Source: Candidatus Sumerlaeota bacterium
GTDB lineage: Bacteria; Sumerlaeota; Sumerlaeia; MVZB01; JAJFLK01
NCBI GenBank assembly: GCA_021772735.1
Contig: JAJFLK010000535.1
Coordinates: forward strand, 1 to 13,370
Direction of reading: 5' to 3'
Length of the DNA stretch: 13,370 bases
Shown piece after piece: positions 1-8,000 of the stretch; position 1 is the stretch's first letter; every line of letters begins with the position of its first letter. The notes below the pieces were generated by a model that was not told the origin of the DNA, ran no database searches, and saw only the letters and a program-made list of their open reading frames with translations. The position numbers and the translations under genes were made by a program.

Positions 1-85
1 GCTTCGGTGGTGGGGGCCCGCTTTGACTCATCATTCGGTTCGAATCATTTGAAGGATTGTTCTCCATAATTGTCGATCCGTCCAT
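1..85 (-). CDS. N-terminus of a probable NapC/NirT-like membrane cytochrome (partial)
   Basis: Reading leftward from an ATG at 85-83, 28 codons run off the window edge without a stop. The start lies 20 nt after the stop of the 15-heme gene on the same strand. A GGAG (98-101) stands 12 nt upstream, and a second in-frame ATG lies at 67-65. From that second ATG the peptide begins MENN and reaches SQSGPPPPK. The complete NapC-like protein at 2854-4416 begins MEIN and reaches APSGPPPLAR, just before its first membrane helix. That similarity and the operon position after a multiheme cytochrome suggest a second NapC-like heptaheme gene. No heme motif or membrane segment lies inside the window, so the assignment is inference from a short, low-complexity match. 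It could be an unrelated gene with a Pro-rich start. Confidence 0.5.
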   Translation of the reverse strand, partial: MDGSTIMENNPSNDSNRMMSQSGPPPPK

Positions 86-105
86 TGACTTCAGCGGCTC
101 CGGGT

Positions 106-1584
106 CTATCGGCCCGCTTCGGGAACATGGTTGCGATCGTAGCCCCGTTGATCGTGACATCCCGTAAGGCATGCGCCGCCGGTCGGCGTCGGTTCGTAGC
201 CCACGGCGAGTTCCCAACGACCAAACGGCACGGACTGACGAATCTGAAATGGCTGATCTGAAGCGTGCTCGTGATGGCAGGCGCGGCACGAGCGGCCCTT
301 CTCCCGATTCACGTGAACGAAGTGAAGATTTCGATCGCCTTCACGAAACCCCGTCTGGCGCGTGCGCTCCAGATGAACGAGCGATGAATCGTGGCAACTG
401 AAGCACAACGCGTAAGCACCTTCGCTGTAAGGCACATAAATTCCCTCGGGGAATTCCATCTTCATCAGCCGCGGATCATCGCTCCCGTGCGCGGCATGGC
501 AGGCCGTGCAATCGCCCTGCTCGATGGGTCCGTGGCGGAATGCACTGGTCCGGATCCGCTCACCGACGGCCTCGACTGTGCCTCCATACGAACGCTCCAG
601 CTCTCGATCGTGGCATCTCAGACACTGGCCGATCGATGGCTCGGCGAGCAGCTTGGGATTTGCCGACCAATGCGGATCGTGGCAATCCGAGCACGCTCGA
701 TTATCGGTCATCGCCGAATGCTCGAACGCCTTGGGATGCGCGTCGGCGCTCGTCTCCTCGGAGGCCTGATCGTGGCACTCCGCGCAGAGCTTTCCCTGCT
801 CGGCCGGCAGGAAAGCGCGCCGGTTCCCGCCGTGCGGATCGTGACATCGCGAACACGATTCTGCGGCGGGCTCGTGGATGGAAACCGCTTCATGGGCTTC
901 GCGGCCGAATTCGGTGTGGCACGAATCGCAAAGTTCCCGAGCGGGTTTCGTCAGGAGCCCCGCGAGGTCCGTGGCATGGGGGTCATGGCAGCTTGAACAC
1001 AGTTTCAACGCAACGGGACCGTGCAACATCTTCTTGCCCTCGATCACTTCGGAGTGGCAGCTCATGCAGAGGCCCTCGTGCCGCGCGCCTTCGGGCGGTT
1101 CAACGAGATAAGCCGGGCTCGATCCGCCGTGCGGATCGTGGCAATCGGTGCAATCGTCTCTAAACGGATCATGAACCACGGCCCGATCCAGACTCAAGTC
1201 CTGATGACACTCGCCGCACGCGCCGAGCCGGGGCGCCCGGGTTGTGAACTGATGAACGTCCTGCTCCGCAGAGGTTCGGTCCGAGGCGCCGGACTGAACG
1301 TGGCAAACCTGGCAATCGCCCTGCATGACCGGCGGGTGAACAAATTGAGTGGCCGCAAGCTCGCTGTGGCAGCCCGCGGTCAGGCACGTCTTTCCGGCGA
1401 TATCGATCGGACCCGGAGCGGCCGGGGCGCTCGAAGCCAACGCGAGTATGAGAAGGAAGCCCAAACCAAAGGCGCGGGAGATTAGAGGAACTTGAAATTG
1501 ATGTTTCGAGTCTGATGCCCAACTCCAGAATGCCCGGATCGAACGGCCGTTGCCTTTGCATGTTGCGTATGCGTCTCCCAGCAT
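106..1584 (-). CDS. 15-heme doubled-CXXCH c-type cytochrome, exported
   Basis: Predicted 492-aa periplasmic or outer-membrane electron-transfer wire. After a hydrophobic export segment (about residues 40-55, ending ASSAPAA) come 15 heme sites. The first is CX4CH (CLTAGCH, 67-73), then 13 canonical CxxCH sites in paired repeats spaced about 20-50 residues, and the last is CX3CH (CLTGCH, 472-477). Extra histidines in motifs such as HDPHG, VHDP and FRHGP are probable distal axial ligands. It is a paralogue of the 15-heme protein at 10919-12259 (same heme order, shared FRxG..NLHF.HVNR.KGRSCRACH block and GRW...TPTGG tail) and of the adjacent 11-heme protein. I chose the ATG at 1584 because GGAGG (1597-1601) lies 12 nt upstream. 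This leaves an unusually long hydrophilic n-region of about 35 residues. An ATG at 1626 is the alternative. The function as an electron conduit is inferred, and the partner is unknown. Confidence 0.9.
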   Translation of the reverse strand: MLGDAYATCKGNGRSIRAFWSWASDSKHQFQVPLISRAFGLGFLLILALASSAPAAPGPIDIAGKTCLTAGCHSELAATQFVHPPVMQGDCQVCHVQSGASDRTSAEQDVHQFTTRAPRLGACGECHQDLSLDRAVVHDPFRDDCTDCHDPHGGSSPAYLVEPPEGARHEGLCMSCHSEVIEGKKMLHGPVALKLCSSCHDPHATDLAGLLTKPARELCDSCHTEFGREAHEAVSIHEPAAESCSRCHDPHGGNRRAFLPAEQGKLCAECHDQASEETSADAHPKAFEHSAMTDNRACSDCHDPHWSANPKLLAEPSIGQCLRCHDRELERSYGGTVEAVGERIRTSAFRHGPIEQGDCTACHAAHGSDDPRLMKMEFPEGIYVPYSEGAYALCFSCHDSSLVHLERTRQTGFREGDRNLHFVHVNREKGRSCRACHHEHASDQPFQIRQSVPFGRWELAVGYEPTPTGGACLTGCHDQRGYDRNHVPEAGR

Positions 1585-1596
1585 CCGACGAGCCCG

Positions 1597-1601
1597 CCTC
1601 C
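1597..1601 (-). promoter_or_regulatory. Shine-Dalgarno site for the 15-heme gene
   Basis: GGAGG on the minus strand, 12 nt before the ATG at 1584. Spacing is long, but it is the best ribosome-binding site near any in-frame start between the preceding stop (1712) and the hydrophobic export segment. Confidence 0.5.
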
Positions 1602-1711
1602 GAAATGCAATTAGAGCAATAACCATTCCAACCGAAACAGACTGCGCGAATCGTCGCCTAATCCGATCCGCGCGGCCGAGCGTCCGAACATCCCTTGGAC
1701 CTCGCAAACTA

Positions 1712-2821
1712 TCAACGCTCGTAGGCAAGCTCGCGATGGCATGCCGTCGTGCAGACCGCGCCATCGACTTCCGGCTTCCAGACAAGCGGACCTGTCCAGC
1801 GATTGAACGAAACTTCGTCGCGCACCAGATGCATCGCTTCGGTCCCGTGCGTCCGATGGCACAGGTGGCAGGCGCGCCCCTTCTCGGGTTCGACAACGTG
1901 CGTCCGGTGCAAGTTCACTTCGCCATCGCGGAAAGCGGTCGGCGCCTCCGAGCCTTCGGCCTCGACCAGTTGCGGATCGTGGCAGGCCCAGCACACGTTG
2001 TAGGATTCACGCTGATAAGCGATATATGGGCCTTCCGGATAACCCGTCCGAAGCAGTTTGGGGCTGATCGATCCGTGGGGGGTGTGGCACGCGGCGCATC
2101 CGCCCTGCCCGATCGCGCCATGCACGACCGGGGCGTCTTTGAGGCGCTCGGCGACGTTCTCCAGATCGCGGCCGTTGCTGCGGATAGACAAACGATGGCA
2201 ACTGGTGCACGTCTCCGTGATGTCCCCGCGAATGAACGCGTCACCGGAGCCGGAGTGAACCGAGTGGCATTCCCCGCATTGGTTCATTGCCTCGAAATGC
2301 GCGTGGCGATGGGGTTTCGCTTCGTCATCTCGGAGCGTCCCGGAATGGCACTTCGCGCAGTCGTTCAGCGCCGGCGCCTCGCGCAGCAGGGCGCGCTGCG
2401 GACTCGTGTGGGGCGCGTGACATTCGGAGCACGAAGCGTTGAGCGGCGGATGTGCCGCATGCGACGCCTCGTCGCCGGTGGTCTGCACGGCGCCGTGGCA
2501 TTCCACGCAACCTTCTTCAAACACGGGTTTGAGTAATCCCAGTTCCTCGGAGTCGTGCCCCAAATGACACGCAAGGCACTTGCCTTCGAGGTAGGGCGGA
2601 TGCACCATGAGCCCGACGGTGGATTCAGATTCGTGGCATCCGGCGGTCAGGCACGTCTTTTGATAGTGCTGATCAATGTCGGGTTGGAGTGGTTGCGCGC
2701 AAACGGGCGCGATCGCTGCGCAGGCGATCACCGCAACGGCCAAACCGACAAGTCGCTCGATCAAACGGCTTCGCGGCGCTTGATCCTTTCGGTTCGGTTT
2801 AGATTCAATCGCGCCGACCAT
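1712..2821 (-). CDS. 11-heme doubled-CXXCH c-type cytochrome, exported
   Basis: A 369-aa exported multiheme cytochrome, first gene of the leftward operon. A basic n-region (RSRLIER) and a hydrophobic stretch ending VCAQ (about residues 24-43) form the signal peptide. Eleven heme sites follow: CX4CH (CLTAGCH, 57-63), nine CxxCH (starting near residues 82, 105, 131, 155, 182, 205, 242, 277 and 318), and a terminal CX3CH (CTTACH, 357-362). The first and last sites and the FRDG..NLH..HV...KGRACHLCH block match the two 15-heme proteins, so this looks like a shortened paralogue lacking about four internal hemes. The start at 2821 is fixed by GGAGGG (2827-2832) 5 nt upstream; an earlier in-frame ATG at 2905 would overlap the divergent gene and lacks a signal peptide at its front. 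Likely periplasmic electron relay between an inner-membrane quinol dehydrogenase and outer components (inference). Confidence 0.93.
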   Translation of the reverse strand: MVGAIESKPNRKDQAPRSRLIERLVGLAVAVIACAAIAPVCAQPLQPDIDQHYQKTCLTAGCHESESTVGLMVHPPYLEGKCLACHLGHDSEELGLLKPVFEEGCVECHGAVQTTGDEASHAAHPPLNASCSECHAPHTSPQRALLREAPALNDCAKCHSGTLRDDEAKPHRHAHFEAMNQCGECHSVHSGSGDAFIRGDITETCTSCHRLSIRSNGRDLENVAERLKDAPVVHGAIGQGGCAACHTPHGSISPKLLRTGYPEGPYIAYQRESYNVCWACHDPQLVEAEGSEAPTAFRDGEVNLHRTHVVEPEKGRACHLCHRTHGTEAMHLVRDEVSFNRWTGPLVWKPEVDGAVCTTACHRELAYER

Positions 2822-2826
2822 GTTAG

Positions 2827-2832
2827 CCCTCC
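2827..2832 (-). promoter_or_regulatory. Shine-Dalgarno site for the 11-heme gene
   Basis: GGAGGG on the minus strand, 5 nt before the ATG at 2821. It decides that start over the upstream ATG at 2905, which would run into the divergent NapC-like gene. Confidence 0.75.
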
Positions 2833-2853
2833 GACAATGGGAGTAGTCCGAGA

Positions 2854-4416
2854 ATGGAAATAAATCAAGATAAAGTCGCTCCATCAGGGCCGCCGCCGTT
2901 GGCACGCAACTGGATCAGCTTCGCCGGTTCGGCAATCGGCCTGGCGATGTTCGCCATCCTCATCGTGCTCGCCGGCTCCGATCTTTTGTTTCACACGCTG
3001 GGGGTCGAATTGCTGTTCCTGAGCAAGTCGCCCTACAGCAGCCTGGTCACGTATATTCTTCTCCCGTCCGTTATGTTCGCCGGTCTGGGCCTTGTCGTCA
3101 TCGGGATGCTGCTCGAGGCTCGTCGCCGCAGAAAGATCGATCCGAACCTCCATCCGCTTTCGATGCGAATCGATCTGAATGAAGATCGCCTGCGCCGGCG
3201 CGCGATGTTCGGTGTATTGGCCGTGGGCGGGATCTTCGGCATGTCCTCGGTCGGAACCTATCAGGCCTATCAATTCACCGAATCCCCGGTGTTCTGCGGC
3301 CTTGTATGCCATGAAGTGATGAAGCCCGAATATGAGGCTTATCTGTTCTCGCCGCACGCTCGCATTTCGTGCGCGGAATGCCACATCGGGCCCGGCGCCG
3401 AATATTACCTGCGCAGCAAATTCCGCGGCATGGGCCAGCTCTGGGGCGTGATGGCGAACAGCTACCATCTGCCGATTGAGACTCCGATCGAAAACATGAG
3501 ACCGGCGCAGGAGACGTGCGAGCATTGCCATTGGAGCGACAAGTTGTTCGACTCGATCGAGAAGAAGATCTGGCACTTCTCGCCGGACCGCACGAACACC
3601 GCGCACCGGTTCGACCTGCTGCTCAAGGTCGGCGGCGGCTCGAAGGACCTCGGGGTGATCGAAGGTATCCACTGGCACATCAGTCCCGATGTCGAGGTGC
3701 GTTACTGGGCGCGTGAAGGCGACCGTCAGGATATCCCCTGGGTCGAGGTTAACCGAGGCGATGATGAGCCGGTGGTTTTCCGATCGCCGGATTGCCCCGA
3801 TCCCCTGCCACCTGATGCGGAGATTCGGCGCATGGATTGTATGGACTGCCACAATCGCCCCGCGCATCAATTCAAGTCACCCGACAGCGTGCTGGACGCT
3901 TACCTGGCGCGCGGCGCGTTGGACGCCTCGCTGCCGTATTTCAAGCGTCACGCGCGCGAACTGCTCGAACGCGACTGGCCCGACACCCCGACCGCCCTTG
4001 CCGGTATCGCCGACGGTCTGACCGAGAAGTATGCGAATCGGATGCAGGGGGAACTCGGAGCACAAATTGTGGCTCAAAATATCGAGTGGGTGCAGCGGTT
4101 ATATCAACGCAACATTTTCCCCGAGCAGAACGTGGACTGGCGCGAATATCCGGACAACATCGGTCATTTCGAATTCCCCGGATGCTATCGCTGCCACGAC
4201 GACAAGCACGAGAGCCCGTCAGGGCGCGTCATCCCGAACGATTGCACGTTGTGCCACGAGATCCTTGGTCAGGCCGAGGGGCCCGCTGCGTATCAAGCCA
4301 AGAGTTATGAAGCTGGTGAATTCATCCATCCACGCGGGCTGGCCGATGTCTGGAAAGGCAAGAACTGCACCGACTGTCATGGCGTGAACCAGCATGTTGA
4401 AGCTTCAGAACCTTAA
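2854..4416 (+). CDS. NapC/NirT-type heptaheme quinol dehydrogenase candidate (ImcH-like architecture)
   Basis: A 520-aa inner-membrane cytochrome. Three hydrophobic segments (about residues 20-47, 63-87 and 117-135) precede a periplasmic part with seven heme sites: CX3CH (CGLVCH, 148-153), then CxxCH at 173, 222, 329, 444, 464 and 505. The first hemes follow NapC/NrfH-type spacing, with a Met five residues after the first heme-site CH (CHEVMKPEY) and a CAECHIGPG second site. NapC/NirT proteins oxidise menaquinol and pass electrons to periplasmic cytochromes. A three-helix, seven-heme, roughly 500-aa layout recalls Geobacter ImcH from memory, but I have not aligned them. GGGAG (2840-2844) lies 9 nt before the ATG. 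It diverges from the 11-heme gene with 32 bp between start codons, so the two are probably used together. A first heme of CX3CH type instead of CxxCH is odd. Confidence 0.9.
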   Translation: MEINQDKVAPSGPPPLARNWISFAGSAIGLAMFAILIVLAGSDLLFHTLGVELLFLSKSPYSSLVTYILLPSVMFAGLGLVVIGMLLEARRRRKIDPNLHPLSMRIDLNEDRLRRRAMFGVLAVGGIFGMSSVGTYQAYQFTESPVFCGLVCHEVMKPEYEAYLFSPHARISCAECHIGPGAEYYLRSKFRGMGQLWGVMANSYHLPIETPIENMRPAQETCEHCHWSDKLFDSIEKKIWHFSPDRTNTAHRFDLLLKVGGGSKDLGVIEGIHWHISPDVEVRYWAREGDRQDIPWVEVNRGDDEPVVFRSPDCPDPLPPDAEIRRMDCMDCHNRPAHQFKSPDSVLDAYLARGALDASLPYFKRHARELLERDWPDTPTALAGIADGLTEKYANRMQGELGAQIVAQNIEWVQRLYQRNIFPEQNVDWREYPDNIGHFEFPGCYRCHDDKHESPSGRVIPNDCTLCHEILGQAEGPAAYQAKSYEAGEFIHPRGLADVWKGKNCTDCHGVNQHVEASEP

Positions 4417-4529
4417 GTCCCCAGGTCCGAAACCTGACCATTCCATATCATTGCGAGAATCAGGCACACGCCTCGACGCGAAGGCGGCGCGATACCCGGC
4501 CTACGCGCGAGAGGCCGTGCATGTTGCAA

Positions 4530-4561
4530 CCCCCCGTTGCGAGCCGGTTGCGGTCGGGGGG
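4530..4561 (+). repeat. GC-rich hairpin, 7-bp stem
   Basis: CCCCCCG (4530-4536) pairs perfectly with CGGGGGG (4555-4561) around an 18-nt loop. The following bases (AATTCGG) are not a T-run, so this is not a standard intrinsic terminator. It could help end or stabilise the NapC-like transcript. Confidence 0.5.
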
Positions 4562-4746
4562 AATTCGGAACACCCGAAATTACAGAGACGGTTGTTCTTT
4601 GCCCAATGTGAGCGCGGGCACAGAGCGAAAGCGGGATCGAAGCGCCGCAATTGCCTTCGGAATCCGGCGAAGTACCCATTAAATACAGAGACTTCGAAAG
4701 GGGTCTGAATCTTGCTCATCCCTATGCCAGCGGCGGGTGGAGTAAT

Positions 4747-4775
4747 GTAACCCTGATTGTCAACAGGGCAGTTAC
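4747..4775 (+). repeat. Bulged hairpin in the leader of the 12-heme gene
   Basis: GTAAC (4747-4751) pairs with GTTAC (4771-4775) and CCTG (4752-4755) pairs with CAGG (4764-4767), giving a 9-bp stem with a 3-nt bulge (4768-4770) and an 8-nt loop. A second stem, CGATG/CATCG (4778-4782 with 4786-4790), follows within 3 nt. No known riboswitch consensus was recognised. Confidence 0.45.
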
Positions 4776-5002
4776 ACCGATGACCCATCGCATTATCAAC
4801 TCCCCAATGGAATCTAATTCACCGAAAATTGAGCTCGCCGTCCAGATGCGAGACGAGCACCTTTCGTCAGTTCCGGCGACTGGTGCGGTTGCCGGAAAGG
4901 TGGGCCATACGGTGGATGCCCCGGACCCGGCGTGCCCAAGTCCCCCCAATGCCAACAAATTTTTACGCGCTTGCACGTTTTGCGAATCGCAACCGACCGA
5001 TC

Positions 5003-5009
5003 AGGAGGT
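5003..5009 (+). promoter_or_regulatory. Shine-Dalgarno site for the 12-heme gene
   Basis: AGGAGGT, a near-perfect ribosome-binding site 10 nt before the ATG at 5020. It sets that start, directly before the signal peptide, over in-frame ATGs as far upstream as 4651. Confidence 0.85.
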
Positions 5010-5019
5010 CCAGATCGTC

Positions 5020-8000
5020 ATGAGAACTCATTTTAAGTATGCCGCGAGGAGTATTTGGGGAGCCATCGCGTTGATGGTCATGTGTGCTGGTCCCGCACAG
5101 GCCCAGGATCCCGCGACGGCCACGATTGAAATCCTATCCGTATCTCCTCGTGCGATCGCTGTTTCAGACACGGATATCTTCGACGAGGCCTCAACTGGAC
5201 GACGAGTCGTCGGCCTCGGCGAGAAAGTCTACCTCCAGGGCAATGGTGATGAGGGCGTCGTGATCGGCGGATATCAATGGGCCATCACGTCGGCTCCGGG
5301 TGGGAGCGCAACACTGAGCTCGACCGATCAGCAGATCGTGACCCTGCGCCCCGATGCGCTCGGCGTCTTTGAGATCACGCTGACCCCACTGGATGGGTCA
5401 ATGGCGCCGGGCACGCCAGTGGTCGTCACGCTGCATGTCGCGTTCTATGTCGGCTCCGGCGCGATCAACACCGAGGATGACGATCCCAGTCCGATTGCGC
5501 CGAAGTGCGCGACCGGCTTTTGCCACGGCGGGGGCAACGCCGATCCGCGCCTCGACGTCGCGGACGACTGGCTCCAATCTGCCCACGCCAACAAGCTTCA
5601 GAACCACCTGAACGGAAATCGCGGGGCCTTTTACTCCACGGCGTGCCTCGAATGTCACACCGTCGGGTTCAACCAGAACGCCGCGGCGATCAACGGCGGG
5701 TTCGACGATGTCGCCAACAATATCGCGTTCGATCTGAACCAGATTCCGACGTGGGTGGCCGACAATTTTACCGGTCCGGGCGCCGCCGATGTCGTCGCCG
5801 AATTGGTTACTGAAGATCTCACGACGCCTGGCGCCGCCGGCTGGGCCGCCATCACAGGTGCCGATCTCCAGACCCAGGGCAACCCGACTTTCGGCGGGCA
5901 CGGTCCGGTCTCGGGCCAGTTGCCTCTCGTCAATGTCAAGGCAGCTTATGATTCGTCTCAAATCTTCATGCGGTTCCAATGGGAAGACGACTCTCAGAAC
6001 AACCGGGGGCGCATCCTGACGTTCGACGGCGCCACCTGGTCGACCAGCGGAAACGAAGATCGATTCTACGTCGGCTGGCCCATCACCGACGGCCCCGGGC
6101 GCGAGGGCAAGACGTTCAGCCAGATCGGATGCGCGGTTTCGTGCCACGAGCGCGACGCAACCAATTCCAACACGCTCGTTCCGGACACGGTCTCCTCGCT
6201 GGCCGCCTGCTCGGTCTGCCACCCGAACAGCGCGGAGCTCAAGCCCGATACGTTCATCCACACAACGATCGCAGCCGGCACCTCGTGCACGGCATGCCAT
6301 GTGGACCGCATTCCGATCAACGGCGGAGACATGATCGCGGCGGCGGGCACGGCGCTGGATTTCTGGCACTGGAAGGCCCAGCGTTCGGACCCGATCGGGG
6401 TGGCCGAAGATCAGTTCTCGGCCAACGCCGTCCGCAGAGGACGTGACGGCATCAACCTGGCCCCGGACAACCGGGTCGACGGCAAGGCGCGATACGTCTA
6501 CGTCTCTGGGACAACCGCCGTGGCCAACACGCAGGATCTGCTGTTTCGCAGCCAGATCGCTTCGAAGCTCGCCGCTTCGGAGCTGGCCGAATGGAACGTG
6601 GGCAACGATCGCTACGAACTGATGGACGGCACGCCTGTGACCGTCCCTCCGGGGACGACCGTAACTCGTCACATCCTTGAGGACGCCTCGGCGAGCGACC
6701 CGAGCGCGAACGTGGGCGCAAGCAGCGATTACAGCGCGGGAGTCTGGTCTCTCGTCTTAACGCGCGACCTGACGCCGATCGGCGAAGCGGCGAGCGATTA
6801 CGTATTCGACATCAACGCGGTTAACAACTTCTCATTCGCGGCGACGGACAACAGCGGCATATCACACAAGGGCGTCGCACTGGCCACGCTGAGCTTCGGC
6901 GGCGCCGTCGCCGAACAAGGCAACTTCGATCTGCTGCCGCTCCAGTTGCAGAACCTGGCTTCGGTACAATGCGAGAGTTGCCACGGGCCGGGCTCGCAGC
7001 ATCCACCCAACCTGGCCCTGGAGGGACACGCGATCTCCGGCGCCACGCTCGATACGAACGTCTGCGCGCGCTGCCACGATTCGGCCAGCGGCTTCCAGCA
7101 GAAGTTCTATGAATGGAATAACTCGTCACATCCGGTCACGGCCGATATATCCGAGGGTCGCGTGGCGACCATATCCTCATGCCTCAAATGCCATACGGGC
7201 GAGGGCTTCGTGACCGCGCGAGTTGACGGCGGCACACCTGCGCCGGTCGAGGATCCGCATTCGATTACATGCTCGACCTGCCACGATCCGCACTTCAGTC
7301 CGAACGAACATCAGCTTCGCGTCGTCGGAGCCTTTACGCTCGATTCAGGCGATGAGCTTACCGATCCGGGCCTGGGAGGGCTGTGCGCGCGCTGCCACAA
7401 TTCGCGCGTGTCGGATGTCGTCAGTACATCGCTCGGCAGCCGGCGCGGAGTCCACCATGGGCCGCAGTCCGATATGCTCCTCGGCGTGAACGGCGCGGAC
7501 TTCGGATTGACCCTGGCCCGGAACTCCGCGCATATACGCGCGGTTCCGAATCTATGCGTCGATTGCCACATGGCCGAGGTTCCGGGCGGCGGAGGCGGCA
7601 TTACCGAACCCGCCAAGGTCGGCGGACACAGCTTTTCGATGCGCGACACAATGGACACGCCCGAAACGGCTGACGACGTGTTGAACTTCGATAATGCCTG
7701 CTCCTCGTGCCACAGCGGCCTGACTTCCTACGACCGGACCGCGCGTGGAGACTACGACGGCGACGGCGCCACCGAAGGCATCCAAAGCGAAGTGACGGGT
7801 CTGTTCGACATCCTGCGCGCGGGAATCCTTGCGACCATGCCAGGGACATCGATCAATTCCTCAACGAATAAGATCGATATCGGCGGCAGCGATTTTGACA
7901 GCCTGATTGATCGGCAGAAGCGCGCGCTCTACAACTACAATTTCGCCTGGGAAGACGGCAGCTATGGCGTGCACAACGCATCCTACACGGTGCAACTGTT

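Larger units (their letters stand above)
4417..5019 (+). other. 603-nt gene-free region with hairpins ahead of the 12-heme gene
   Basis: Between the NapC-like stop and the 12-heme gene I find no convincing coding sequence; the short ORFs lack good ribosome sites, signal peptides or recognisable content. It holds a GC-rich hairpin (4530-4561), a bulged hairpin (4747-4775) and a small hairpin (4778-4790), listed separately. A sense frame is open from 4651 into the 12-heme gene, but its extra 123 residues would bury the signal peptide. No convincing sigma-70 or sigma-54 promoter was found. It probably contains the transcript end of the NapC-like gene and the promoter and long leader of the 12-heme gene. 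Confidence 0.5.

Noticed and set aside
1550..2536. 328-codon open frame on the plus strand across the 11-heme gene
   Set aside because: It lies antisense to a clear multiheme cytochrome, has no recognisable content and arises from high-GC codon bias.
2884..3870. 328-codon open frame on the minus strand inside the NapC-like gene
   Set aside because: Antisense shadow; low-information His/Arg-rich sequence, and the plus strand carries seven heme sites and three membrane helices.
4394..4708. 104-codon plus-strand frame after the NapC-like gene
   Set aside because: No ribosome-binding site or recognisable features, and it overlaps the end of the NapC-like gene in another frame.
4747..4790. Possible cyclic-di-GMP (GEMM) riboswitch because of the CAGGGCA string
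   Set aside because: The other conserved GEMM segments and the second helix with its receptor are absent, so only a generic structured leader is reported.
4971..4986. Possible sigma-54 site TTGCACG...TTTTGC before the 12-heme gene
   Set aside because: The invariant GG is missing and the spacing to GC is 8 nt rather than 10.
4651..5019. In-frame upstream extension of the 12-heme gene to an ATG at 4651
   Set aside because: It would place 123 unremarkable residues before a classic signal peptide, and a near-perfect Shine-Dalgarno marks the ATG at 5020.
5398..6672. 424-codon open frame on the minus strand inside the 12-heme gene
   Set aside because: Antisense shadow of a gene with clear heme motifs; Arg/Val/Asp-rich, with no signal peptide or motif.
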